Shown here: positions 27,982 to 37,041 of the stretch, in pieces
Numbering within the stretch: the stretch's first letter is position 1
How the letters are laid out: the number at the start of each line of letters is the position of its first letter
Assembly: GCA_005502805.1 (NCBI GenBank)
Contig: SCMY01000007.1
Location: 310,001-374,000, forward strand
Source: Rhizobiales bacterium 2SD
Lineage (GTDB): Bacteria > Pseudomonadota > Alphaproteobacteria > Rhizobiales > Beijerinckiaceae
Direction: 5' to 3'
Length of the DNA stretch: 64,000 nt
The notes under the pieces: generated by a model
The model's input: only the letters and a program-made list of their open reading frames with translations
What the model was told of the DNA's origin: nothing
Database searches by the model: none
Position numbers and translations under genes: made by a program

Positions 27982-28105
27982 CGATCCTTTCGATTCATTC
28001 TTATGGCGGCAAGCACGAAGCTGTGCAGAGTTTGTGTCGCCGGCGTGACGGTGGCCCATGGCTGCCCGCCGAACCAGACAAGCAACAACGCTGCGAGGGG
28101 AAAAC

Positions 28106-29632
28106 ATGCGCTTCTTCGACAAGGCCTCCACGGCCCTGGCTGCTACCGTTTTGGCTGCGACCGCCTTTGCGACACCCGTCCTGGCCCAGAAGGCCGCCAA
28201 CACCGTCCGCTTCGCCTATGACCAGGCGCCGGAAAGCGTCGATCCGTTCTTCAACAATGTCCGCATCGGCGTGATCATCGGCGCCAATGTCTGGGATACG
28301 CTGATCTACCGCGACCCTGCCACCAACGAGTACAAGGGCCAGCTCGCCAAGAGCTGGAAGCAGGTCGACGACAAGACCATCGACTTCGAGCTGCGCGAGG
28401 GCGTGAAGTTCCACAATGGCGAGGAGTTCGACGCCGACGACGTCGTCTACACGCTGAACTTCATCTCCAAGCCCGAGAACAAGGTCGTCACCCAGGGCAA
28501 CGTCAACTGGATCGCCAAGGCCGAGAAGCTCGACAAGTACAAGGTCCGGCTGACCACCAAGGAGATCTTCCCGGCCGCGATCGAGTATCTCGCCGGCCCG
28601 GTCGTGATCCACCCGAACGAGTATTACGAGAAGGTCGGCCCCAAGGGCCAGAACGAGAAGCCGGTCGGCTCGGGCCCCTACAAGGTCTCGAACTATGTGC
28701 CGGGCAAGTCGATCACGCTCGAGCTCAACAAGGACTACTTCAAGGATTCGCCGAAGCCGCAGCCGAAGATCGGCAAGTTCGAGATCCGCTTCATCCCCGA
28801 TCGCCAGACCCAGATGGCCGAGATGCTCTCGGGCGGCGCCGACCTGATCATGCACGTGCCGAAGGATCAGGCCGACCAGCTCCAGACCGTGCCGACGCTG
28901 CAGGTCGTCTCCGGCGAGACGATGCGCATCGTCTTCATGCAGATGAACATCCAGGACGGCACGCCCGCCCCGGCGCTCAGGGATGAGCGCGTGCGCAAGG
29001 CGATCATCCACGCCATCGACCGCGAGGCGATGGTCAAGAACATCGTCGGCTCGGGCTCGCGCGTCATCAACACGATCTGCTTCCCCTCGCAGTTCGGCTG
29101 CACCGACGAGGGCGCGGCGCGCTATCCCTATGATCCCGCCAAGGCCAAGGCGCTGCTGGCGGAAGCCGGCCATCCCAGCCTGACCATGGACATCGTCGCC
29201 TATCGCGAGCGCAACCAGACCGAGGCGCTGATCGGCTATCTCCAGGCCGTCGGCATCAAGACCAATCTGCGCTTCCTGCAATACGCCGCGATGCGCGAGC
29301 AGATCGCCACCAACAAGGCGATGCTGACGCACCAGACCTGGGGCTCGTTCTCGGTCAACGACGTCTCGGCGGCCACGCCGAACTACTTCGCCTTCCGCAG
29401 CGAGGACATCACCCGCGACGCCGCTGTCCGCGACCTGCTGGAGAAGGGCAACAACTCGGTCGATCCGGCGGTGCGCAAGGAGGCCTACAAGGCCGGCCTG
29501 AAGATCATCGCCGACAAGGCCTATGCCGTGCCGCTCTATTCGCTGCCGGTCTACTACGTCGCCAACAAGGACCTGAACTTCAAGGCCTATCCGGACGAGC
29601 TCGTCCGCTTCTGGGAGATGGGCTGGAAGTGA
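28106..29632 (+). CDS. ABC transporter substrate-binding protein, family 5 (peptide/oligopeptide type)
   Basis: A 508-residue periplasmic binding protein with a cleavable signal peptide (residues 1-28, ending TPVLAQ) and the family 5 sequence pattern: FAYDQAPESVDPFFNN, then KSWKQVDDKTIDFELREGVKFHNG. The ligand could be a di- or oligopeptide, an opine or another small compound. ATG 28106 follows GCGAGGGG. First gene of a unit with two permeases and an M20 peptidase, which supports a peptide-like substrate. Confidence 0.9.
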   Translation: MRFFDKASTALAATVLAATAFATPVLAQKAANTVRFAYDQAPESVDPFFNNVRIGVIIGANVWDTLIYRDPATNEYKGQLAKSWKQVDDKTIDFELREGVKFHNGEEFDADDVVYTLNFISKPENKVVTQGNVNWIAKAEKLDKYKVRLTTKEIFPAAIEYLAGPVVIHPNEYYEKVGPKGQNEKPVGSGPYKVSNYVPGKSITLELNKDYFKDSPKPQPKIGKFEIRFIPDRQTQMAEMLSGGADLIMHVPKDQADQLQTVPTLQVVSGETMRIVFMQMNIQDGTPAPALRDERVRKAIIHAIDREAMVKNIVGSGSRVINTICFPSQFGCTDEGAARYPYDPAKAKALLAEAGHPSLTMDIVAYRERNQTEALIGYLQAVGIKTNLRFLQYAAMREQIATNKAMLTHQTWGSFSVNDVSAATPNYFAFRSEDITRDAAVRDLLEKGNNSVDPAVRKEAYKAGLKIIADKAYAVPLYSLPVYYVANKDLNFKAYPDELVRFWEMGWK

Positions 29633-29640
29633 CGCACAGG

Positions 29641-29717
29641 CGTCATTCTCGGGCGAAGCGAAGCGCAAACCCGAGAATCTCCTGAAAGAGATGGTCGGCT
29701 CAAGGCCGACCATGACG
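29641..29717. repeat. Intergenic palindromic repeat, family A (copy 3)
   Basis: Starts CGTCATTCTCGGGC and ends CCATGACG. The first hairpin is nearly identical to that at 18017; the second is ATGGTCGG/CCGACCAT. It separates the binding-protein gene from the first permease gene, so it may set their relative expression. Confidence 0.75.
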
Positions 29718-29768
29718 CGCCGGGCTCACAACTCGGCGCGAACATGACCTTCGCAAGTGGAAGCAGCC

Positions 29769-30686
29769 ATGCTCGGCTTCATCGTCAAACGGCTCGGCCT
29801 GGCGCTGCTCGTCGCGCTCGCGGTCTCGGCCATCGCCTTCTTCCTGCTGCGTCTCTCCGGCGACATCGCGGTCGCGATCGCTGGCGAGGGTGCGCAGCAG
29901 GCCGATCTCGACGTCATCCGCAAGACCTACGGGCTCGATCGGCCGCTGGTCATCCAGTACTTCGACTGGCTGCTGAAGACGCTTTCGGGCGATCTCGGTA
30001 CCTCGATCTATTTCAAGACCGATGTCGCTGCGCTGGTCTTCGCCAAATTGCCGGTGACGCTGATCCTCGGCCTCTCCTCGCTCGCCTTCGCGCTTCTCAT
30101 CTCGATCCCGCTCGGCGTCCTCGCCGCAGTCTACGCCAACAGCTGGATCGACCGCCTGGCGCTCGCCATCGCCGTCGTCGGCCAGGCGCTGCCGAACTTC
30201 TTCTTCGCGCTGATCCTGGTGATGCTGTTCTCGATCACGCTGCGCTGGCTGCCGGTCTCCGGCTCCGGCAGCTGGCTGCACTACGTCATGCCGACGATCG
30301 CGCTCGGCTACTACATCGCGCCCGCCTTCATGCGCCTGATCCGCGCTGGCATGATCGAGGTGCTCTCGGCCGACTACATCCGAACCGCCCGCGCCAAGGG
30401 CCTCTCCTCCCATGCCGTCATCGTCACCCATGCGCTGCGCAATGCCGCCGTGCCGGTCGTCGCGCTGACGGCGGTGCAGCTCGGCTTCCTGCTCGGCGGC
30501 TCGGTGGTGATCGAGACGATCTTCGCGCTCGATGGGCTCGGCTACCTCGCCTATCAGAGCATCACCTACAAGGATTTCCCGGTCATGCAGGTCATCGTCC
30601 TGCTGCTCTCGGTCGTCTACGTCCTGCTGACCCTGCTGGCCGACATCGCCAATGCCTGGCTCGACCCGCGCATCCGGGTGTCATGA
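29769..30686 (+). CDS. ABC transporter permease, DppB/OppB type
   Basis: A 305-residue inner-membrane permease with six hydrophobic segments, the N-terminal GFIVKRLGLALLVALAVSAI typical of DppB, and the EAA loop with a conserved Gly (SADYIRTARAKGLSSHAVI). It forms half of the membrane channel with the next gene. ATG 29769 lies behind GGAAG. Confidence 0.92.
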   Translation: MLGFIVKRLGLALLVALAVSAIAFFLLRLSGDIAVAIAGEGAQQADLDVIRKTYGLDRPLVIQYFDWLLKTLSGDLGTSIYFKTDVAALVFAKLPVTLILGLSSLAFALLISIPLGVLAAVYANSWIDRLALAIAVVGQALPNFFFALILVMLFSITLRWLPVSGSGSWLHYVMPTIALGYYIAPAFMRLIRAGMIEVLSADYIRTARAKGLSSHAVIVTHALRNAAVPVVALTAVQLGFLLGGSVVIETIFALDGLGYLAYQSITYKDFPVMQVIVLLLSVVYVLLTLLADIANAWLDPRIRVS

Positions 30687-30687
30687 G

Positions 30688-31584
30688 ATGAGTGACGCGA
30701 CCTCTCTTCCCCTGAATACCAGCGACGTCACCGGCGGGCGCCGCCTGCTGCGCCGGGCGTTGGCCCAGAAGTCCTTCCTGCTCGGCTTCGGCCTGCTGGT
30801 GCTGTTCGTCGCGATCGCGCTGCTCGCCCCGGTGCTGGCGCCGCACGATCCCTATCTGCAGAACCTGACGGCGCGGAACGTGCCGCCGGTCTGGTACGAG
30901 AAGGGCGGCTGGCTCCACCCGCTCGGCACCGACCCGCTCGGGCGCGACTATCTCTCGCGCCTGCTCTACGGCGCCCGCATCTCGCTGATCATCGGCATCT
31001 GCGTCGTCGCCATCGCCGGACTGATCGGCACGACCATGGGCCTCGTCGCCGGCTATTTCGGCGGCCGCACCGACATGGTCGTGACCTTCATGGTCACCAC
31101 CCGGCTCGCCATGCCGGTGATCCTGGTGGCGCTCGCCGTCGTCGCCATCATCGGCTCCTCGCTCTGGATCGTCATCCTGGTGCTCGGCCTGTTGAAATGG
31201 GACCGTTTCGCCGTGGTGATGCGCAGCGCGACGCAGCAGGTCCGCTCGCTCGACTACATCACGGCGGCGCAGGCCTCCGGCGCCAGCACGACCCGCATCA
31301 TCCTGCGCGAGGTCCTGCCCAACATCGCCCCGCACCTGATCGTGGTCGCGACGCTGGAGGCTGCAAGCGCCATCCTGCTCGAAGCCGCGCTCTCCTTCCT
31401 CGGCCTCGGCGTGCAGCCGCCGCTGCCCTCCTGGGGCCTGATGGTCTCGGAGGCCAAGGCCTACATGTTCTTCTCGTTCTGGCTGATCGCCCTGCCTGGC
31501 ACGGCGCTCGCACTGCTGATCTTCGCGATCAACCTCGCGGGCGACGGCCTGCGCGACGTGATCTCGCCCGAAAAGCGCAACTGA
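30688..31584 (+). CDS. ABC transporter permease, DppC/OppC type
   Basis: A 298-residue permease starting two bases after the stop of the first permease. DppC features are present: an N-terminal cytoplasmic segment, HPLGTDPLGRDYLSRLLYGAR, and the EAA loop YITAAQASGASTTRIILRE. No ATP-binding subunits are found downstream in the window, so the ATPases must be encoded elsewhere. Confidence 0.92.
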   Translation: MSDATSLPLNTSDVTGGRRLLRRALAQKSFLLGFGLLVLFVAIALLAPVLAPHDPYLQNLTARNVPPVWYEKGGWLHPLGTDPLGRDYLSRLLYGARISLIIGICVVAIAGLIGTTMGLVAGYFGGRTDMVVTFMVTTRLAMPVILVALAVVAIIGSSLWIVILVLGLLKWDRFAVVMRSATQQVRSLDYITAAQASGASTTRIILREVLPNIAPHLIVVATLEAASAILLEAALSFLGLGVQPPLPSWGLMVSEAKAYMFFSFWLIALPGTALALLIFAINLAGDGLRDVISPEKRN

Positions 31585-31605
31585 TTCTGTAACGGAGTGA
31601 CGCCC

Positions 31606-32997
31606 ATGACCCGCGCTAACGCCATTGCTCATGCGCTCGACTATTTCGACTCCGGCAGCTTCAAGAGCGATCTGTCGCGCCTCATCGCCATGCCGACCGA
31701 GAGCCAGAACCCGGATCGCGCGCCGGTGCTCACCGAGTATCTGGAGACGGAGATGCAGCCGCTGCTGGAGAGCCTCGGCTTCTCCTGCCGGACGCTGAAC
31801 CACCCCAAGGCCAAGGGCCCCTTCCTCTTCGCGCAGCGGATCGAGGCCGAAGGCCTGCCGACCATCTTCGGCTACGGCCATGGCGACGTCATCCGCGGCC
31901 TCGACGCGCAATGGGCCGAAGGCCTTTCGCCCTGGACCCTCACCGAGCGCGGCGACCGCTGGTATGGCCGCGGCGTCGTCGACAACAAGGGCCAGCACCT
32001 GATCAACATCAGCGCGCTGAAATCCGTGCTCGAGACGCGCGGCGGCACGCTCGGCTTCAACGTGAAGTACCTGATCGAGATGGGCGAGGAATGCGGCTCA
32101 CCCGGCCTGCGCGAGCTCTGCACCGAGCAGAAGGAACTGTTCAAGTCGGACGTGCTGATCGCCTCCGACGGGCCGCGCCTCAATGCCGAGCGCCCGACCA
32201 TCTTTCTGGGCGCCCGCGGCGGCGTCACCTTCGACCTCACCATCAACGCCCGCGAGGGCGGCCACCACTCCGGCAACTGGGGCGGCATCCTCTCCGACCC
32301 GGCGATCCAGCTCGCCCATGCCATCGCCTCGATCACCTCGCCGACCGGCCAGATCCGCATCCATGAATGGGTGCCGAAGGAATTGCCGGCGGCCGTGCGC
32401 AAGGCCCTCGCCGATTGCGAGATCGATGGCGGCCCCGATGGCCCGACCATCGATCGCGAATGGGGCGAACCTGGCCTGTCGCCGGCCGAGCAGGTCTTCG
32501 GCTGGTGCTCCTTCGACGTGCTGGCGATGAAGTCCGGCGTGCCGGAGACCCCGGTCAACGCCGTGCCGCCGAGCGCCTGGGCCCGCTGTGCGCTCCGCTT
32601 CGTCGTCGGCATCGACCCGGACGACGTCATTCCGGCGCTGCAGCGCCACCTCAAGCGCCATGGCTTCGACATGGTCGAGGTCACCAAGGCGCGCGACGCG
32701 GTCTTCAACGCGACCCGGCTCGATCCCGATGATCCGTGGGTCGAATGGGCGTTGGCCTCGCTCGCCAAGAGCACCAACAAGAAGCCGGCGCTTCTGCCCA
32801 ATCTCGGCGGCGGCCTGCCCAACGACATCTTCGCTGATATCGTCGGCATGCGCACGATCTGGGTACCGCACTCCTATCCCGGCTGCTCGCAACACGCCCC
32901 GAACGAACATGTCCCTGTCGCGATCCCGCGCGAGGCGCTCGGCCTGATGGCCGGGCTCTACTGGGACCTCGGCGAGAGCGACCGGCCGGCGCTCTGA
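31606..32997 (+). CDS. M20-family metallopeptidase
   Basis: A 463-residue dizinc amidohydrolase. Metal and catalytic residues are visible: GYGHGD (first His), VVDNKGQ (bridging Asp), EMGEECGS (general-base Glu and metal Glu), ASDGPR, and the C-terminal QHAPNEHV. The lid domain follows RGGVTFDL. Family members hydrolyse dipeptides or N-acyl amino acids in the cytoplasm. It is 21 bases downstream of the permease gene and the likely last gene of the import operon. ATG 31606 is placed after GGAG. Confidence 0.9.
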   Translation: MTRANAIAHALDYFDSGSFKSDLSRLIAMPTESQNPDRAPVLTEYLETEMQPLLESLGFSCRTLNHPKAKGPFLFAQRIEAEGLPTIFGYGHGDVIRGLDAQWAEGLSPWTLTERGDRWYGRGVVDNKGQHLINISALKSVLETRGGTLGFNVKYLIEMGEECGSPGLRELCTEQKELFKSDVLIASDGPRLNAERPTIFLGARGGVTFDLTINAREGGHHSGNWGGILSDPAIQLAHAIASITSPTGQIRIHEWVPKELPAAVRKALADCEIDGGPDGPTIDREWGEPGLSPAEQVFGWCSFDVLAMKSGVPETPVNAVPPSAWARCALRFVVGIDPDDVIPALQRHLKRHGFDMVEVTKARDAVFNATRLDPDDPWVEWALASLAKSTNKKPALLPNLGGGLPNDIFADIVGMRTIWVPHSYPGCSQHAPNEHVPVAIPREALGLMAGLYWDLGESDRPAL

Positions 32998-33010
32998 GAT
33001 CGCGTCCACC

Positions 33011-33101
33011 GTCATGCTCGCCCTTGTGGCGAGCATCCACGTCTTGAACACCGTTCTCGACGAACGAAGACGTGGATGGTCGGAACAAGCCCGACCATGA
33101 C
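33011..33101. repeat. Intergenic palindromic repeat, family A (copy 4)
   Basis: Starts GTCATGCTCGCC and ends GACCATGAC. Hairpins: ATGCTCGCC/GGCGAGCAT, CATCCACGTCTT/AAGACGTGGATG (inner arms with a mismatch), and ATGGTCGG/CCGACCAT. It lies between convergent genes. Confidence 0.7.
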
Positions 33102-33110
33102 AGGAAAACC

Positions 33111-33401
33111 TCACCCCGATTGCCGGGGTGATTGATCATCATACTCCCGATCGAACACGGCAGCGTCCGGACGCTGCCGTTCCAGGCTCTCACGATAACG
33201 CAGGCAGCCGCGCAGGAATTTCGGCCAGGGTGGCACCGCGATCTCCGGCTCGACCTGCTCCGGCAGCAATCCCCAGAGCTGCGGGTGATGCCAGCACAGA
33301 TCATGTCCAGACGAATCGCGATGCGCACGGATGCCGGCGCGCAGGCGCCTGACCTCGGCGATCAATTGCTCCGGCGTCATGCCGGCGAGATCGTCATCCA
33401 T
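33111..33401 (-). CDS. Hypothetical protein with Trp/His-rich motif
   Basis: A 96-residue protein: MTPEQLIAEVRRLRAGIRAH, then a segment DLCWHHPQLWGLLPE and PPWPKFLRGCLRYRESL. The strong, non-repetitive residue pattern and coding-like composition suggest a true gene; similar small proteins occur in Hyphomicrobiales without a known role. Soluble, no signal peptide. It follows the proline-rich gene 11 bases downstream on the same strand, so the two are likely co-transcribed. Confidence 0.65.
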   Translation of the reverse strand: MDDDLAGMTPEQLIAEVRRLRAGIRAHRDSSGHDLCWHHPQLWGLLPEQVEPEIAVPPWPKFLRGCLRYRESLERQRPDAAVFDREYDDQSPRQSG

Positions 33402-33412
33402 GATGCGCTCTC

Positions 33413-33676
33413 CTACTGACTGCGCTCCTGCGGCTCGCGTGGATCACGCGCCGGCGGCAGGTCGATCGGCGTTGCCGGCGGGCCTTCCGGCGGTGCGTTC
33501 GGCGGCAGCTCCGGCGGCGGATCGTTCGGGATGCCGTTCGGCTCGTTGTCCGGCGGGTTCTCGATCGGCGGCGCCGGGGAGACCTCGCCCGGGCTCATCG
33601 GTGGGAGCTCCGGCGGCGGCGTCGGGCTGGTCGGTACTCCGCCCGGCGGTCCTCCGGCCTGGTGAGTGGCTGTCAT
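33413..33676 (-). CDS. Proline-rich small protein
   Basis: An 87-residue protein in which almost every third residue is Pro, in blocks such as PPELPP and NPPDNEPNG, with a charged end. It has no hydrophobic segment and should be disordered. It begins at ATG 33676, directly upstream of and co-oriented with the Trp/His-rich gene. Low complexity makes a chance open frame possible, but position and length support a gene. Confidence 0.5.
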   Translation of the reverse strand: MTATHQAGGPPGGVPTSPTPPPELPPMSPGEVSPAPPIENPPDNEPNGIPNDPPPELPPNAPPEGPPATPIDLPPARDPREPQERSQ

Positions 33677-33796
33677 CGCGTCATCCTCTTAGTCTTCGAG
33701 GAAACGCCTGCGCCTCGTAAAGGTTCGGTCCAGCCTCAGACCGCCGCAATGGCTGGAGCAGATGGCCACGCCAACGTCGGCAGATCGGATTCGTCG

Positions 33797-34426
33797 ATGC
33801 AGATCACCGCTTCAAGGATTGGGTTCGCGGCGCTGGCGCTGCTCACTGCGGCAAGCCCTGCCCGTGCCCAGACGGCCGACCTGCTGGCCTGCTCCGGCCC
33901 CTTCGCCCGCGAGGCCAACGAGGCGACGCTAATCAAGGCTTTCGGCGCCGGAAACGTCCAGCGCGCCCGCATCGAGATCGGCGAAGGCGAGAAGGCGGCC
34001 GGCGCCATCCTCTTCCCGAAGGACAGAAAGCGTCGACTCGAATTGATCTGGCGTGACGGCAAGAAGCGCCGCGGGCCAAGCACGATCTATGTCCGCGAGG
34101 GCTCGGCCTGGGCTGTGGCCGGGCCGGCGGGCGAGCGCCTCGCCATCGGCAGCGCCCTCGCCGCAGTCGAGGCCGCCAATGGCAAGCCGTTCAGCATCCT
34201 CGGCTTCGACTGGGACTATTCCGGCACCGCCAACGACTGGCAGGGCGGCAAGCTTGAAAAAGCCTTTGGCGGCTGCAGGCTGACGATCCGTTTCGGCTAC
34301 CCTCGAGGGGCCGACGCCAAGGCGCTCGACCGGCTCTCCGGCGACAAGGAGTTCTCCTCGGCCAACCCCGATATGCGCCTCGTCAAGCCGACCGCCTACG
34401 AGATCCTGCTCTCCTGGTCGGACTGA
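33797..34426 (+). CDS. Exported hypothetical protein
   Basis: A 209-residue protein with a signal peptide (residues 1-24, FAALALLTAASPARAQ) and a mature domain containing ACSGPFAREANEATLIKAFG at the start and FGGCRLTIRFGYPRG near residue 165; the two Cys could pair. No known enzyme motif. Similar periplasmic proteins with this opening (CSGPF, KAFG) are seen in alphaproteobacteria without a function. ATG 33797 is chosen for the signal peptide. Convergent with ftsK. Confidence 0.7.
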   Translation: MQITASRIGFAALALLTAASPARAQTADLLACSGPFAREANEATLIKAFGAGNVQRARIEIGEGEKAAGAILFPKDRKRRLELIWRDGKKRRGPSTIYVREGSAWAVAGPAGERLAIGSALAAVEAANGKPFSILGFDWDYSGTANDWQGGKLEKAFGGCRLTIRFGYPRGADAKALDRLSGDKEFSSANPDMRLVKPTAYEILLSWSD

Positions 34427-34436
34427 GCCCTAAGGC

Positions 34437-36920
34437 TCAGTCCTCGTCTTCCCTTGCTCTTCCGGTTTCGACGAGGATCTCGCGTTTTCCGGCGTGGTTG
34501 GCGGGGCCGACGATGCCCTCGTTCTCCATCCGCTCCATGATCGAGGCGGCGCGGTTGTAGCCGATCTGCAAACGGCGCTGGATATAGGAGGTCGAGGCCT
34601 TCTTGTCGCGCAGCACGACCGCGACCGCCTGCTCGTAAGGGTCCTCGCTCTCCGACTGGCCCATCGCGCTCTTGTCGAAGACCGCCCCGTCCTCGTCCTC
34701 AGGCCCGCCGGCTTCCTCCTCGGCGGTGACCGCGTCGAGATAGTCCGGCCGCCCCTGCGTCTTCAGATGCGCCACGACCTTCTCGACCTCGGCGTCCGAG
34801 ACGAACGGGCCGTGCACACGGGTGATGCGGCCGCCGCCGGCCATGTAGAGCATGTCGCCCTGGCCGAGCAGCTGCTCGGCGCCCATCTCGCCGAGGATCG
34901 TGCGCGAGTCGATCTTGCTGGTGACCTGAAAGGAGATCCGGGTCGGGAAGTTCGCCTTGATCGTGCCGGTGATCACGTCGACCGAGGGCCGCTGCGTCGC
35001 GAGGACGACATGGATGCCGGCGGCTCTGGCCATCTGGGCCAGGCGCTGGATCGTGCCCTCGATCTCCTTGCCGGCGACCATCATCAGGTCGGCCATCTCG
35101 TCGACGATCACGACGATATAGGGCAGAGGCGACAGGTCCATCGCCTCCTCCTCGTAGATCGCCTCGCCCGAATGCTTGTCGAAGCCGGTCTGGACCGTGC
35201 GGGTGATGACCTCGCCGGCAGCCATGGCTTCGCCGACGCGCACGTTGAAGCCGTCGATGTTGCGCACACCGAGCTTCGACATCTTCTTGTAGCGCTCCTC
35301 CATCTCGCGCACCGCCCATTTCAGCGCGACCACCGCCTTCTTCGGGTCGGTGACGACGGGGGTGAGCAGATGCGGGATGCCGTCATAGACGGAGAGCTCG
35401 AGCATCTTGGGATCGACCATGATCAGCCGGCACTCCTCCGGCTTCAGCCGGTAGAGGATCGACAGGATCATGGTGTTGATCGCCACCGACTTGCCCGAGC
35501 CGGTGGTGCCCGCCACTAGAAGGTGGGGCATGCGGGCAAGATCCGCGATCACCGGCTCGCCGCCGATGGTCTTGCCGAGGCAGAGCGCCAGCTTGTGCTT
35601 GGTGCCCTCGAAGTCCTGGCTGGCGAGGAGCTCGCGCAGGAACACCGTCTCGCGCTTGGCGTTGGGCAATTCGATGCCGATCGCGTTCTTGCCCTGCACC
35701 ACCGCCACGCGCGCCGACACCGCGCTCATCGACCGCGCGATGTCGTCGGCGAGCGAGATCACCCGCGACGACTTCGTCCCCGGAGCAGGCTCCAACTCAT
35801 AGAGCGTGACCACGGGGCCGGGACAGGCCTGAACCACCTCGCCACGGACATTGAAGTCCTCCAGGATGCCCTCAAGCAGGCCGGAATTCTGCTGGATGAC
35901 CTCAATCGGGATCGCGGTCGCGATCTGCGGCGGCTCAGCCAGGAACTCGATCGGCGGCAATTCGAAGCCCATCGACGCGATCGGTTTCGGCATCGGCATG
36001 GCCGCACGCAGCTTTGGCGCGGCAGGCACGACCGAGACTTTCTGCTGTGCGGTCGCCGGCGCAGCTTCCGGCTCGGCCGGCTTCGGCGCGGGCGCTGCGG
36101 CCGGAGCAGCATCGGGAGCGAGCTGCCCCATGATCCTACGGCGCGGAGCCTGCGCCTTGGGCGCGGGTTCCGGAGCGGTCGTTACAGGCGCCGGTGTAGC
36201 CGGCATGGGAGCCGGAGCAATGACCTGCAGCGCCGGCGGCGTCAGGCTCAGCTCGAAGCGATAGGGCTGCGTCCAGCCGAAGGTCATCGTCGCTGACTCA
36301 ACAGCCGGAGCGGGCGCCGGGCGCACCGGCTCAGCTGCCGCCATCGGCGCGATCGGCCGAGCCGTCTCCAGCGGCGCCCTCGTCGCGGGGACCGGCGGCG
36401 CGCTCTCGAAGGCAGCGTCGTCCTCCTGCTCGGCATCCGGGATGAACTCCCAGAAGGCGGCATCGGAGAGAAAGGCGAACGGGGTCGTCACTGCCTCGGC
36501 CGGAGTCTCCTCCGGCAGCGGTGAATCGAGGTCCGGCGCCATCAGCGCATCATCGCCCTCCCCCGCCATCTCGGCCTCGCCCTGCGGGCCCAGTTCCGGC
36601 ACCGGCGCGTCCGGCACCCCGCCGCCCCAGACCTGCTGCAGCATGCGCTGGGGGGTGCGCCAATAGCGGACACGGCCCGGATCGACGGGAGCTTCCTGCA
36701 CCGGTTCGGGCGAGAGATTCGCAGCCTCGGCGGCGGCACGCTCGACCTCCTGCCGACGCGCCTTGTCGGGGGTGCGCCCGTAGCGGACGAGTCCAGGCGC
36801 GCCGGGGCGGTGATCAGCGGCAGCCGGCGCCGGAATATCTGCGAAATCAGACAGTTGATCCGAAATCCGCGCGGCGGGAGAAGCGCTGTTCGTCTGGAGA
36901 TTGCGATGGATTCGACGCAT
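34437..36920 (-). CDS. ftsK: FtsK/SpoIIIE-type DNA translocase without membrane domain
   Basis: An 827-residue protein. Residues 1 to about 330 are Pro/Ala/Glu-rich and apparently disordered, with no hydrophobic segment. The motor follows: alpha domain with [15 protein letters not shown], Walker A GTTGSGKS near 470, Walker [14 protein letters not shown] near 603, and a C-terminal gamma winged helix ([21 protein letters not shown]). Canonical FtsK has four N-terminal transmembrane helices; here these are absent, as in the soluble SftA of Bacillus. The motor pumps double-stranded DNA, and the gamma domain reads orienting sequences during chromosome dimer resolution. A second, membrane-bound copy may exist elsewhere. 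Confidence 0.88.
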   Translation of the reverse strand: MRRIHRNLQTNSASPAARISDQLSDFADIPAPAAADHRPGAPGLVRYGRTPDKARRQEVERAAAEAANLSPEPVQEAPVDPGRVRYWRTPQRMLQQVWGGGVPDAPVPELGPQGEAEMAGEGDDALMAPDLDSPLPEETPAEAVTTPFAFLSDAAFWEFIPDAEQEDDAAFESAPPVPATRAPLETARPIAPMAAAEPVRPAPAPAVESATMTFGWTQPYRFELSLTPPALQVIAPAPMPATPAPVTTAPEPAPKAQAPRRRIMGQLAPDAAPAAAPAPKPAEPEAAPATAQQKVSVVPAAPKLRAAMPMPKPIASMGFELPPIEFLAEPPQIATAIPIEVIQQNSGLLEGILEDFNVRGEVVQACPGPVVTLYELEPAPGTKSSRVISLADDIARSMSAVSARVAVVQGKNAIGIELPNAKRETVFLRELLASQDFEGTKHKLALCLGKTIGGEPVIADLARMPHLLVAGTTGSGKSVAINTMILSILYRLKPEECRLIMVDPKMLELSVYDGIPHLLTPVVTDPKKAVVALKWAVREMEERYKKMSKLGVRNIDGFNVRVGEAMAAGEVITRTVQTGFDKHSGEAIYEEEAMDLSPLPYIVVIVDEMADLMMVAGKEIEGTIQRLAQMARAAGIHVVLATQRPSVDVITGTIKANFPTRISFQVTSKIDSRTILGEMGAEQLLGQGDMLYMAGGGRITRVHGPFVSDAEVEKVVAHLKTQGRPDYLDAVTAEEEAGGPEDEDGAVFDKSAMGQSESEDPYEQAVAVVLRDKKASTSYIQRRLQIGYNRAASIMERMENEGIVGPANHAGKREILVETGRAREDED

Positions 36921-37041
36921 GGATCAACGCTGGCCCGACACTCACTCGACTGAGCATCGAGAGGTACCGGCGCAGGGTTAACAGCCCCTGAATCCGACCT
37001 GCTCATTCACAGCTCAACCGGCCTGCCGAGCCGCCGAAAGG

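Noticed and set aside
25554..28088. A single large helicase with a long N-terminal extension
   Set aside because: The extension overlaps the lysR gene in another frame and has shadow composition; ATG 26999 with the ATGA overlap is the better start.
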